A stretch of 64,000 nucleotides of DNA from Carallia brachiata (GCA_021464245.1 JADCRB010000075.1:2595706-2659705), one strand, 5' to 3'; counted from the stretch's first letter, positions 37,775 to 50,714 are shown. Notes: generated from the sequence alone by a model not told the origin. Made by a program: numbers and translations.

Positions 37775-39180
37775 ATTTTTTTTTCCCCTTTCTCCTGTTG
37801 ACACTTAATTTTAATTTAACTAGTGTCTAAATTGAATTTTAAATTTAATGTTGAGTATATTACTAACATTTCGAAACTATATTTAGTTTGAGAATGTAAT
37901 ATTTTAAATAGTGAATATTAGGAAATAACATATATTAACAAAGGAAATAATACAAATTAGTAACAATCAAACCAATCAATAAAAAATAACCTATTGAAGA
38001 TTTCATGCTTGCAGTTGAATTCAAAACTGTAATTTTCAAAATACTCATTCTGATGAGTTACTCCCGCTTGCCAACATTGAAGTTAGTTGGCATAGTAATT
38101 TAGTTGGCACACTAATTTAGAAAATGAATAGATTGTTAATTTATGCAATCATAGCCAAATTTCCCCCTTAATCCTCTCATACATTTCCAACAATTTATTA
38201 CTATTTAAATTATTTATCTGTGCAATTATGGTCAAATTTAACACATATCTTTTTACTAAGCTGACAACTTTTCTCACAATCATATTTCTACCAATGGCTT
38301 CAAACAAAGTCTTGGGAATTGATGACAATATGATCCTAGCAAAGAAAAAAAAAAAGATAAAAATGGCAACATGAAGAAATAGTTTTACAAACGGCAATAT
38401 GAGCCACGTGGAAATTCGAATCTTTATATAATAGTTTTATTTAGAATATTTCATCATACAGATTCCATAATAGATAACAATACTCTAGGGAAAAGAATAT
38501 CATTGATATAATCATTTAATATAATTATGCAATTAATGAAGAAATACAATATCACAATTCAAAAACACACAAAATTGGAGGAACAAATTAGCCATCTGTT
38601 ATGTTCCAAAAATGAAGAAATGCATATAAGGTTATGCCTTTTCCCTTTCTCCAATTAACACTTAATTTTTATTCAATCAGTATCTAAATTGAATGTTAAA
38701 TTTAATGTTGAGTATATTACTAACATTTAGAAACAATATTTAGATTGAGAATGTAATATTTTAAATAGTGAATATTAGGAAATAACATATATTAGTAAAG
38801 GAAATAATTAGCAAATGACCTATTGAAGATTTCATGCTTGCAATTTAATTCAAAACTCTAATTTTCAAAATACTAATTTAGATGAGTTACTCTCACTTGC
38901 CAACATTTCCATTAGTTGGCATACTAATTTAGAAAATAAATAAATTGTTAATTTGTGCAATCATGACCAAATTTTCACCTTAATCCTCTCCTACATTTCC
39001 GACTACCTATTACTATTTAAATTATTTATCTGTGAAATTATTTATCTTTTTACTATTTAAATATAATTATGCAATTAATGAAGAAATACAATATTAAAAT
39101 TAAAAAACACACAAAATTAGAGGAACAAATTAGCCATCTGTTAGGTTTCGAAAATGAAGAAATGCATATATGGTTATGCC
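37775..39180. repeat. Partial tandem repeat within the Helitron-like insert
   Basis: 37790-37970 (ttgagtatattactaacatt and neighbours) recurs at about 38645-38815, and 38521-38640 (gcaattaatgaagaaataca) recurs at about 39065-39180. The offsets (about 855 and 540 bp) show two units, the second having lost about 315 bp. This explains why similar AT-rich phrases appear twice. Confidence 0.8.
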
Positions 39181-40509
39181 ATACTTTTTCAAAATTACCA
39201 ATACTAGATGTCTAAAAATCAAAGTTATGCCATGTTATCTTCGGGATACATATATGATTATACCCTGTTTTTCAAATTCCTAGGTTAAAAATCAATGTTT
39301 TCTGGAAATATATACATGGTTATGCCAATAACAAAAAAACAGATTCTTAATCACCAAAAAAATATCATAAGTTGACATTTTCTTTACGAATTAATTATGA
39401 CGATTTGTTTTTAACAAATTTATTAATAATTGAAACTATTTGTTATTAACAATTTATAATGGTGTAAATAATTCTTTATTTTTTAAATAACTCTCAACTA
39501 AAATTTTGCATGAAAATTTCGATTTTAAAATAACATTTATTTGTCTAATCTTCTAATTCTTGCAATGTTCAGAGTTAATTTTCAATTAAATCATCCTAAT
39601 CATTACTTCCTGTAAACCAGTTATTTTCATGATAGTTGAATGTTTTTTTGCAATATATGATAATCATAAAATTAATGCTTAAAAATTTTAGATTAAATGA
39701 GACAGTACTCTTCTGTTATGACAATAAATTAGTCGCCAATTACACGATATATACTCTTTTATTTATATGACAATTAATATACTCTTCAGTTACTTTACAT
39801 TTTAATAGTAGTAATTCTTTCTTTTTGTGGCCATTACTGTTATTGTTACCGACAATGATTTGTGTCACAATTGATATGATTGCCTTGAATTTTCTTTTTT
39901 TTATAATTTACGGACCATCAACTCCTATTGCAACGGCAATGTTCACAACTTTATGAACATAAAACAAAATAAATGCTATAATTGGTTATTTAAATAATAC
40001 CACCACCTTCTACAGGCCATATTTGGGAGTCTATATTACGAGGCAACTAATCTTGATCACAATCTCTAACTCAATTACTTACTCCCTCTTCCTGTCACCC
40101 AGTTATTTTTCCTAATCGATATGCTCTTTGTCCCTTCTTATTCGATTACTCTTTTGATTAAAGTATATTTGTTTTCTTCCCTTTTTCATATTATTCCCAC
40201 ACCAATTGCATCCTCATGTATTACTTTGAAAATGCTAATATTACTATTTCAAGCGACACATTCATTCATTTATATATACTTTTCCTTTTTTTTTTTTTTT
40301 TGCTTTGCATGGGAATAATATGTATTTCTCTTCTCTTTCTATATATATGTTTTATAAATTGAAGTCTGATTTATTATATATATATATATATTAAGATAAG
40401 TGTTCAACATTTGTTCATACTCTTTTGTAAATTATTTTGGACAATTGCAATTTTCCAAGGATTATATTAAATTTGCATGCTCACATTTTCCCAAATCTTG
40501 GCAGATTAT

Positions 40510-40919
40510 GGATTACCTGCTAATCAAAAGCCTAAAAATTAACCAAAAATTTGGAAGAATCAAAGGTCGCATCATTCGTAAGTGGAATTCTGTGAACAAA
40601 AAAACAAGAATCAATTGCTCAGTGTTGACATGACTGTAGCAGATGAGGAGGTAATGTTTCTAACTTCCAAAAAAATATATATTACATACAACCCGTTTAA
40701 TATAAAGTGAACTAAGTTTCATCTTCTTATTCTATAAGAAAACACCATTCATGCAACAACAAAGCGAGGAAAAGCTGAGCAATTCAAGAATGACTTGATT
40801 GAAGGAAAAATCTATATTTTCAGTGGGTTTGACGTTGAGTTTTGTACCGGAGGGTACAGGCATGTTAGAAGGAAAGCAATCATCACTGGAAAAAAGCTAA
40901 CTATGAGATTGGATTTATG
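40510..40919 (+). pseudogene. RPA1-like (DUF223) OB-fold remnant
   Basis: Pieces of a replication protein A large-subunit-type OB fold are visible. GRIKGRIIRKWNSVNKK is followed, in a shifted frame, by SVDMTVADEE. An apparent intron comes next (GT at about 40653 to AG at about 40738), then NTIHATTKRGKAEQFKNDL and EGKIYIFSGFDVEFCTGGYR. This matches the pattern seen in plant RPA-like families with DUF223, often carried by Helitrons. The frame change and the early stop show it is not a complete gene. Confidence 0.65.
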
Positions 40920-41637
40920 AGAGAGTTTGAAATTAAATGTATAAAATACTTTGTAGAAATTAAGTTATATAAATTACAATTCCAGTTTGCTTAAAAAAAA
41001 ACATAAAGATTGAATAAACAATGATTTAGTTACCGAACATTTTTCAAGTACAATAACATTATATTTAATAAAAACAAATCTTCAATTTGTACAGCAGAAG
41101 CCTCTAAAAATGATTCACCAAAAAATTTCATATCAATCAAATTATCAACATTAAATACAAAAAAAAATTATAAAACCCACGTAACGGACAAATACTTTCC
41201 TAGTATATATATATATATATATTGTGATGATTAATTAAACAATAAGTCATATACATAATCACAACTAATGATAAGGATCATAATGTGCAATTGACGTTGT
41301 TACGCCTCTGTATTGTTTCTATTAAAAGACATTTGTATCCATTTACAAATAACAGTAACCAATTAAATTATCTTGCAATACAAGTGGGTCATTCATTCGC
41401 ACTTCAATGATGTGTACCTGAAAATTGACACCAGCGAAAGAAAAAACAAACAAAAGACAAAAAATAGGCAGCATTTTATTTCGTCGACTTTTTTATTCCT
41501 TCCACATTCTTTCCTTTACCAATTGGTAGTTCTTACGTACAGAGCTTACATCATGCATTACAGATCACTCAATAGGGGAGCAATGTGCCATTTGGGTTCT
41601 AATCTCCGATATACCACGTGGGATTTGGACCATTTTG

Positions 41638-41696
41638 GTACATCGTTTCATCTTGTTTTTTTTTTTTTTTTGACGCGAGTACATCGTTTCATCTTG
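41638..41696 (-). mobile_element. Micro-insertion: poly(T) plus 7 nt inside an 18-bp target duplication
   Basis: The sequence gtacatcgtttcatcttg occurs at 41638-41655 and again at 41679-41696. Between the copies lie 16 T followed by gacgcga. Unit A has a single copy (gtacatcgcttcatcttg, near 23198). This is what a minus-strand LINE-type insertion truncated to almost only its poly(A) tail would leave. Confidence 0.85.
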
Positions 41697-43139
41697 ACAT
41701 TGATGCTTCTAGGATGAAAGAATTTACTTTTTCATTTTTTTTGTGGCGGCCTTATTATTATATATTATAATTCTATATTCACAGAAACGCAAAGTAATTA
41801 AATAATTAAGATATTTTTTATTCTAAACAATCAGCTCTAAGTTTAACTTTATTATTTAATCTTGACAAAATACAAACTCATAATTTTTATACAAAGTCAA
41901 ATCTCTTTAACTAATTAAGCGACACACAAGTGATTGAAAGAAACTAACTTAATTATCTACCAAACTAAATGCTTTAAATTGTAAGTGGTACCATTTTTTT
42001 CAAATGGTTTGAGAAATTTTCGTGAAAAAGATTGAGCCTTTATTCCATTCCAGCAACAACATTAACGGATCATCTTGGTTCAATCGCTGCACAAAGAAGA
42101 CGCGTATAATCAAAGTTAAATGCATTTTTTTTCTCTCAATAACGACAAATAAAAGTTTACCAGTCACGCATTACATTTCGTGCATGTTTTGTCACTTTTA
42201 TCTGCGAAGAATTTCATTACATTCGCATTCCACAATTGATTTGACACCTCCCAAACTTGAGCACCACATCATGCCATCATAACATTGATATGTGCATTTG
42301 CTCCTTTATCATTAACTGTGAAATTAACTATAATTATACATCAAAAAGTCTAAAAAAATGTTAGCATATTATTGTAATGATCTAATGAAGTATGACACGT
42401 TTTATAAATATATTTTTTTTATTATTCTACTACTTATATTGTAATTATTATTATTACAATTTTATAGCATATTTAAAATATTTTAGACTAATTAAGAGAT
42501 TTTAAAATATTATTTGAGAATTTTTTTTAGGTTTAAGTTTAAGAATTTAATAATGTTGTTGATTTAGCAATTTTTCTAGTTTTTACTTGGTCATTAAATT
42601 TGTTTAGTTCAGTAAGTCTAGAAATTGTTATAAATAAGATTCTATATTTTCTATTTCAACGAGTTGAATAAATAATATAAATTTTTTTTTTTAAATTTGT
42701 TTTTATTCTCTACTGGATTCTAAGAACTCCTTAAAAACTCAATTTAAATGTTAACATTTGTTCATTTTACTTTTCGCGCTTCCGTCTTGCACCATGTGTA
42801 TATCACATTTAGCAATCAAAATAAGAATTTTTTTTTTAATTTTAATTGTGTAACAGTTTATACTATTTTATTATTAATTTATTAACATCTAAATAATTAC
42901 TATTTACTATTCTCACCAAAATAAACATAACTTTTCCGCTTTATCAGATAAAAGGAGAACAGGTAGTGTGTGCCTGTGTGGGTCCATTTTCATACGTTGG
43001 GCTGTCTTGGGCCCTTCGAACATCAATCATCCTCCCAAAAGAGAAATTACGAAGGCCTAAACATCTGAAAGGCAAACTTACCCGTCTCTTTTACAGATAA
43101 ATTTTCGCTTTATTTTGGATAAAAATATAAAGCTAGCGG

Positions 43140-43268
43140 TTAAACATTTGCTTTAATAGTTGACGGGAGTGTACCTCAACCATGAGGTGTGGAGTTCAAC
43201 TCTCACTAACTTTATTCCCTCTTCCTTTATATGCTCATCAGATCTCTTTGTAAATATATATATATATA
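43140..43268 (+). mobile_element. SINE-like insertion with 14-bp target duplication
   Basis: This 129-bp insert is absent from unit A. It is flanked by tataaagctagcgg at 43126-43139 and 43269-43282. Inside, tagttgacgggagtg and gtggagttcaactctc resemble Pol III boxes, followed by a C/T-rich part and an (AT)n tail. The structure matches a tRNA-derived SINE, though the boxes are degenerate. Confidence 0.75.
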
Positions 43269-43930
43269 TATAAAGCTAGCGGACAAACTGATCAATTACA
43301 CCCGCCAAAGCAAGTGACCAAAGTAGTGTTCTCCAAGACTTCTAGTACAATAGCAATGGTTTTGGGTCCGGCTACAAGGACTCAGTTTTCGTAATCCAGT
43401 AGAGATGCGGTCAGTGGTTGTATGTATATTTGATTTTAATTGTTTGTACATGTAACTTAACAATATGCACATTGCATTTTTTTTTCCAAAAAAACACAGA
43501 GATATAAATCCCATGAAAAATTCGTAATCTCTCTCTCACATAAGGTATCCCTATTTAGTTATCTCTCGCACATCTCTAATTTTTTCCAAATGGTTTTTGG
43601 TACCGTAATTGGAAAAAAGAAAATCATAAATAATAAAAACTTGCACTGTGGTCGCCACGAGTATTTGACCATAAATCTCTAAAAACCATTGACCGTATGT
43701 TCCAAGCAAGATCCAATCGATCAGGGCCTTTGTCTATTCTCTATTGTCCTGGAACATTGGTCGGAACTCAAATAATCACATGAAGATTGAGATATGCATT
43801 AATAAGTGTTTTTTTCTTTTTTTTGAAAAAAAAAAAAACCCTTAAAGTTCTGCTGACTGACAACCAATATTTTAACTTGGAAAACATGTAATAATAAACA
43901 AATAGTATCAAATATTTTAACTTGGATTAT

Positions 43931-45010
43931 ACAACCAATACTGATTTGCTCACGGTCGAATGGTTAATGACATAGTTAGAGCAGATGGTATCAGTATGTG
44001 GGGAGCCATTGGAACGTTTGGGAGCTTACATGCTGGAAGGCCTTGTTGCAAAGTTGGCATCTTCTGGAAGTATTATCTGCAAAGCTTTGAGGTGCAAGGA
44101 GCCTGCAAGTCCTGAGCTCCTCTCGTACACGCATTTGTTGTATGAGGTTTGCCCATACTTCAAGTTTGGTTACATGTCAGCAAATGGAGCAATTGCTGAA
44201 GCAATGAAGGATGAAAGTAGAGTCCATATAATTGATTTTCAGATTGCACAGGGCAGCCAGTGGATCACCTTAATACAGGCTCTAGCCACTCGCCTTGGAG
44301 GACCCCCAAAGATTCGAATTACTGGCATTGATGACTCCACATCAGCTTATGCCCGGGGAGGAGGGCTCCATATAGTGGGGCAGAGGCTATCAAGGCTTGC
44401 TGCATCATGTAAGGTACCTTTTGAGTTCTGTGCTGCTGGAACTTCTGCTTCAGAAATTCAACTTGAAAATATTGAAATTCGACCCGGCGAAGCCATTGCA
44501 GTTAATTTGCTTTAATGCTCCATCACATGCCAGATGAAAGTGTGGGCACTCAGAACCAACGAGACAGGCTGCGACGTTGGTTAAGGGCTTATCTCCCAAG
44601 GTGGTAACCCTTGTTGAGCAAGAGTTCAATACTAATACTGCCCCATTCGTTCCCCGCTTTATCGAGACCCTGAACTACTATCGGCCATCTTTGAATCAAT
44701 TGATATTACACTACCAAGGGACAACAAGGAACGTATCAATGTTGAGCAGTACTGCCTGGCTCGAGAAGTTGTCAACATCATAGCAGGCGAGGGTGCTGAG
44801 AGAGTGGAACGCCACGAACCCCTTAGTAAGTGGAAATCACGGTTTACCATGGCCGGATTTAAACCCTATCCGCTGAGCACTTACGTGAATGCTACTATCA
44901 AGACCCTGCTGGAGGACTACTCTGAGAAATTCACTCTACAAGAGAGAGATGGAGTCTTGTATCTTGGGTGGATGAACCGACATTTGGTTACTTCTTGTGC
45001 ATGGAGGTGA
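43931..45010 (+). pseudogene. Truncated GRAS (PAT1-clade) pseudogene in unit B
   Basis: This copy begins at codon 144 or so of the intact GRAS gene (N-T-D-L-L-T-V-E-W). About 2.05 kb present in unit A between 25640 and 27690, including promoter, leader and the first 143 codons, has been deleted. A TAG stop lies at about 43974-43976. Single-base losses shift the frame near 44505 (AVNFAL region), 44572 and 44683. Elsewhere it is nearly identical to the intact gene, including a 120-bp stretch (about 44390-44508) without differences. It keeps family-typical residues KIRITGIDD and AYARGGGL that the intact gene lost. It ends in TSCAWR and TGA at 45010. Confidence 0.92.
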
Positions 45011-45548
45011 TGATCTTAACATTTTGAGGGATATCTTGTCTTTTGAATGGCTATTCGATACAATTCTCTTGCATTGTTGCTTGTAGTTTTAACATCAGAA
45101 AGAATGTCCTAATGTCTTCGGATTATCGCTTGCTGAACTAAATCATTTACTTCTTCTTCAAGCATCTTGTCCCATTTATTGGCTTCTGATTCAGTGAAAA
45201 CTACTCTGTTGGTGGCAATTTACAGAAAAAAAAAAACCTATATGACTTCATGTAACTTTGCAGAAGGCCCTTCATTCCATCATTATCGTAGGCGGACATC
45301 CTGGTTATGCTTTGACAGCCAGAAAAAAAACATCTACAAGTTCATCTTAGCATCATCTCAGTTAAAAACTACAACGAAGCGGGAAGTACAGTACAGGGAT
45401 CTCTTACAAACAATCAGAGGTTGTAAGCTACAATGTTCACTCCCAGTGGAATCACACTCTTCATTTCCCCATCAGCCTTATTTTCTACTGGCCCAGCAAT
45501 TGTCCTGCACACCATAACAGCCATATTTTCATTTTCTTCGCCTTACCG

Positions 45549-46064
45549 TCAAAGGCAGTCATATTGTCGCTGATTTCCTCTCTGTTTGCACTCAATCGCA
45601 TGCTGTTCTTCTTGACGTCGTTGTTCTTCTCGAACTTGCCTTGATTCTTCTGGGACGTCTCTTGTGTTGCTTATAAGCATTATTAGCTTCTCTCTATATC
45701 TTTCATACTTCTCGAGATTTTCAATCAAGGTCTTCACCTCATGACCCTTCTAATCTTCGTCAATTGCTTCGACGGATTCATTCATGCTCTTTAGAGGAAT
45801 ATTTCCGCGACCTCCCTTGCTTGGACTCCAACATTTAGCTTTGTTGGAACTCGGAAACACAGCAGATACTTCATTAGCTAACATGTTCTCTACTATTGCA
45901 CCAAGCAAAACCTGACTACGGATTTGAAGCCAATTTTTCAGAATATCTCTATGTTTACCAGTATGACTCATGTTAAAGTCCAGCTCACTTGGCTTCGAGC
46001 ATGAATAAATTAGAAATTCATAATTAAATGTAAGGACAACGAGATTCAAACTCATGATTACCAA
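45549..46064 (-). pseudogene. Remnant of an unidentified gene at the duplication border
   Basis: One minus-strand frame runs from about 46064 to 45549, interrupted by a TAG at 45750-45752. The downstream part (VKTLIENLEKYERYREKL ... EEQRRQEEQHAIECKQRG) is charged and probably coiled coil; the upstream part includes KNWLQIRSQVLLGAIVENML. I do not recognise the family. A shorter, more decayed relative lies at 29135-29317, so the duplication border cuts through this gene, consistent with loss of function in at least one copy. It may be the 3' exon of a longer minus-strand gene. Confidence 0.4.
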
Positions 46065-46434
46065 GTCCTAAAAGCTTTTATACCATATCGTGAAACCGTT
46101 ACACTCAAAACTTAAAACCATAGCTGAGGCCCAAAACACCATCCAAGTTTTCCTTGCTAGGACTGCAGCGCTTTTTTCTGCTGCATTGTTCCGCTGTTCA
46201 GGTTCATGTAAATATTGACGCGGAGCATTAAAGCGTGCAAATACACATCAAATAACAATCATTAAGAAGTTCGTACATCAAAGACCACTCCAAAACCAAC
46301 ATGAATTCCATTTCACGCATAAGTTATCTGCGAAAAATCAACTGTGTGCTCATATTTGTACAAAGGTTCATGATCAGCAAGGTTGATATAAACAGTAACC
46401 AGAAAATGGTAGAATTTACATCCAGGAGGTTAAA

Positions 46435-46540
46435 ATACCAAGGTCGGCTCTGCTAAGATGGTATACTATAAGATATAGAACAAGTCGTATCCTGGAGTTC
46501 AGATTCCAGCTTTGTATTGGAAGGGATCAGAAATTAAAAA
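46435..46540 (+). mobile_element. Possible SINE remnant 3' of the WRKY gene
   Basis: gatggtatactataagata and, further on, ctggagttcagattccagc resemble Pol III A and B boxes at a spacing normal for tRNA-derived SINEs. No target duplication was found. It lies within about 170 bp of the WRKY20 stop codon and could be part of the transcribed 3' region. Confidence 0.3.
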
Positions 46541-46603
46541 GGAATAAGGGGAGAAAAAACCTCCATAAAATTTTTATTTTTGCAGCCCAGATGACAGACA
46601 AAC

Positions 46604-49600
46604 TTATGGACCTGTTAGTAAACTTCCAATGTTCTGCCTATATGGATAAGAATGGTTTAGAGGGACTGTGACACTAGGGCCATCACCCACATTTTGTCTA
46701 GATCCATACGGATTCATGCCACCATTAAAAACACCACGATAGCTTGTTACTGGATTTGCTCGAGCCATTCGGAAGGCGAAACTACCTGATTGGGCTTGAA
46801 TTTGAGCAAGTTTGGAATGCAAAGATTCTTGCCGGTCGTTGGATCTGTTTTCAGCAGCAGAACTAATCCCAACACCAAGATCAAGGCTTATTGTCTCGCT
46901 TTCGGCTGATCTGATCCTCAGCGGTCCATTGACATTTGTTGTTGGTCCTGCTGTGTCATGACTAGTACTCTTTGCTGTAGGTACATCATGATTGTGCTTC
47001 CCCTCATATGTGGTTATAACAGCTTTTGGATCATGAGAAGCCCTTTCCACATGTTTTCTAACTGGGCATCCAGCAATCGTGCACTTATAATAACTCCTGA
47101 ACAATGAGTTCGTGTAACGAGTCAAACATATGATAATGGAAAACAATAGAGATGACTGCAAACAAGCTTGGCATGCAAGAAAGGAAATATTTAAACAATT
47201 GCATTACATGGCAAAAAAGCCAGGTAATTCATTCCCTGGGTTATAATTATTCTGCAAGCATATTCAAAAGCCAATACACCATTGACCACCATGTCGCTGT
47301 TCTGATCAGCAACAATAATATTTGCACAGAATACAGAAATGCCCAACAAGTTTCATGTTAATGTAAGAATCTATCGCAACTGTTGTCTCAATCTAACAAT
47401 CAACAGATTAGTTATATTATGTTTATTTTGCTACTATCAGGAATTAAATGGAGCAACAAAGCAGTTAATTTCTTCTAGCATAGTTCTCTTTCATATCAGC
47501 ACCCAAGTCCTCCCTCTCAGCATTGAGGACCACTTTAATGGAAATGCACTGCATACAAAACAAAACTTACAAACACACGTCACGCTCAAATTTTGCAATG
47601 TAGTTCTGGCTCCCAAATCCATTTTAGATTTCACAATTTGATTGGTTACACTTTGTTCTGTAAGATTTGTTAGTAAGAATAACACTGTCCATATTTCGAA
47701 GAATAACACTGTCCATATTTCGAAGGCGGCTTGCACATCTCTTGGCATTTGGACAAATAATCAAATTTGGACACAGCTGCAACAGCTGGAATAATTAAAT
47801 CCAGTCAGTGCCACTGAGGGCACTGAAATTTCACAATGCTTAAAATGTTACTTTCTACTGTATTTCACACAGACTGCTGACTGCACTACAAGGTGCAGCA
47901 AGTGATACACTTCCTTCAAATTAAAACCAATTTCAACATAAAGTGAAAAAAGATGAAAGCAACTAAGTTAGTTGATGCTACTCCTTATCTGATGATCTTT
48001 TTTCTCACCATTATTTCATTTGTAGGAGGAAAAGCAAATATGGCACCAAAGAAAGAAAATATTGCGAGCCTAAAAAGGCAGAAAGGCTGGGCAGTGTGTC
48101 ATATGTGCGAACAATGATTTCACAGCATTCCATCAAGTTATGGGCTGTCTATTAGGTATTCCTGAAAGTTCACAAAATACCATAACACGAACGGTTATTT
48201 AACTCTTATCATCAAATCAAAGCATACCGTGGATTAGGATTGCCTCTCACCACTTTCTGCCCATATTTGCGCCAGCGATAGCCGTCATCCAATATATCGA
48301 CCTCACTCATGGTCTGAACAACAACACGTGGTTCCCTTATAGGTTTAACAACCGGAGTAACCTCAAAACCCCCGTTATCAATCTTCCTGCTTGACATAAT
48401 TGACATTTTTCTGGTTAGTAAACCTTGCTCATGTAAAAATTCAGAGATAACTTTCTGCTCTTTTAAGCAAGTACCTCCGTTTTAAGAATGGATCATCATC
48501 ATCCTCAGCACCTTCTACGCTGTCATCTGTCACTGTAACGGGAGACAATTCAGGAGTCCCACTTGGTTCAATTGATTGAGATACCTGACCACAAAAGTTT
48601 GATGACTTGTCTGCAAATCGAAAAAATATGCCAGAATGAGGGAAGCACACTAGTTAACATCTTGAAGGGTAAAGGAATCTAAAAGAGAGGAATCCTGGAA
48701 AAGCTTCAACTTTACCATCTTGTCCTGGTAGGGGCGAAACCTTGTCAGATCTTTCTTCCTGCACAGACAAAACAACTCCTCCAGTATGTCGCCGACTGGG
48801 CGTAGGTTTAGGGTGATCGTGGGTACCTTTGTAGATAATCTCTGTTATCTGTCCGTTATAAGAGCGCTCAAACAGCTTCTTCACTTCACAGTTAGGATGT
48901 GTACATTTATAATAGCTACGTGGGAATTCACTTCCTTTAACATGTTTCTGTCCATATTTTCTCCAGTTGTATCCATCATCAGACGGCACGGAAGTCCCAC
49001 TTCCTCCTTTGTTATCCAACCGTGATGCCTGAAGCCCACAATTAGAATGCCCTGTCTGGTTCAACTCATCTGGATCAACTTCAATAGGTGTACTGGCTGT
49101 CTCTGAAGTAAGCATTTGAACCGGAGATGATAGACTCAAATCATTTGAGGTGACAACCACCTCACTTTTGAGTAAGGATAATGATGCAATGGATCGATCC
49201 TGACTGTGGCCTTGGACTTGAATGGACTGCTCGCTTTTGTGGTGCACATCTGCAGGAACCTTGAAGTCAATAAAAACTGTTAGGCAAGCAATTGCTCTCG
49301 ACCAACAATGATTGATGTATTCAAATAAGAGAATCTCCCAATACTTCAGAAAATGGGGAGAATGAATTTTGGCCAAACCTGCCCCATCATCTATCTCCTC
49401 CATATTGCATTGTTATCAAGCATTTTAGTCAACCATATTTAAAATAACTCAACTTCCTAACCACTTTAGAACAGAAAAGGAAAACGAGACACTAATGATG
49501 TAAGTAAAGGGCTTTTGAACCGTTATAGGAAGACATAAAGAAGGAACTTGACATAATGCGCCTCTAAGGAATGACTAACTAGATCCATAAAGTCATCATG

Positions 49601-50683
49601 CAGTTTAAAATGGAACCCATATTCCTAAAAAATTCAATACTCCATTAAAAGATACCATGTTTGCAGAAGCATGGGGTCTGAACTCAAAGCTGCTTGATTT
49701 TCTGTCACTAAAGGTGTTAGAGGAAACTGTAGTTGCTGAGTGTGAAATATGCCAGAGGAAGCCGGGTGCTGTTTGAGGCTTAACAAAGGAACCTGTAGTT
49801 GGCGAAGGCTCTGCCTGTAAAACAAAGAAATAATAAGGTTATATTTTCTTGAAAAATTTCCTCGTTATTCCCTGATGACTTGAATCTAGACGTGTTTCTT
49901 CTAATTCAGACAAAGTACCATCAATGCTAGTAAATAAAAGTAAGAGAAAGAGAAAATGAAGATACTGGCAATTAGCATCATCTTTGCATCTCCTAAGGTC
50001 CTCATCAGTGAAATAGTAATAAGTGATAATTGTGGTACATTTCACAACACTATCTCCAGTAAGAGAGCACTAACAAACTTTTTAAAAGTCCTCCCCCATC
50101 AACAACAGTAAATATTCCAAAATCAGCATATGAAATCATGTGATATAAACTGATTGATTCTCCCAAGACCACATATGCCCACAAAAATAATTCAACAGAT
50201 TTTAAATCTAATGATGGTAAATAAATTTTACTTTAAATATAATTGGTGACTTTGTTATATCTCCTGTCAGCACAAAATAATTCAAACTATGAAAACTACA
50301 TGCATTGAACCAAACAAAGCCTCAAAAGTCAAAACCAATCTCTTATGCTTCATCAAACACATCTAATTTGCTGCAGTCATCTCCAAACAGAACCATAAAC
50401 CCGTCAATTCATAAGCTTAATTGCACATTATCACCCGAGACAATCAAGTTTATCCTCAGGGCCTTGACCCACATATCCTGTTTAATGCTTGTTGCTCTTC
50501 ATATTCATGCCATACATCTTCCAATTACTACATACTCCATATTCCACATGCTGAAATGGAAAAGACTTATGTTTTTCCTTTTTGTTCAATTTTATTTCCA
50601 ACAAACAACAACACCCTACACATGGACAAACAAAAAGCACAAGCAAAAGAGTACAATTGAAATGTGAAAAAACCACACCAACA

Positions 50684-50714
<31 letters not shown>

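Larger units (their letters stand above)
36538..41203 (+). mobile_element. Probable Helitron carrying an RPA/OB-fold remnant
   Basis: Unit A has no counterpart to this 4.67-kb segment; the flanks adjoin in unit A at about 22520. The left edge reads ...A|TC and the right edge CTAG|T, as for a Helitron inserted between A and T. The sequence just before CTAG, acccacgtaacggac, is what a decayed CG-rich terminal hairpin of plant Helitrons would look like. Inside is an RPA1-like OB-fold fragment (40510-40919), a typical Helitron cargo, and a partial tandem repeat (37775-39180). No Rep/helicase is seen. The 5' end has only TC as support, so the borders remain tentative. Confidence 0.5.
29318..45600. 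repeat. Unit B of the large tandem duplication
   Basis: This is a direct copy of unit A, enlarged by later insertions to about 16.3 kb. The shared order runs from ccttgacttttgcttttcac (29341) through the truncated GRAS copy to the downstream block ending near 45600. Beyond that, 45600-46064 continues into sequence with no counterpart at the end of unit A, which fixes the right border. Confidence 0.85.
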
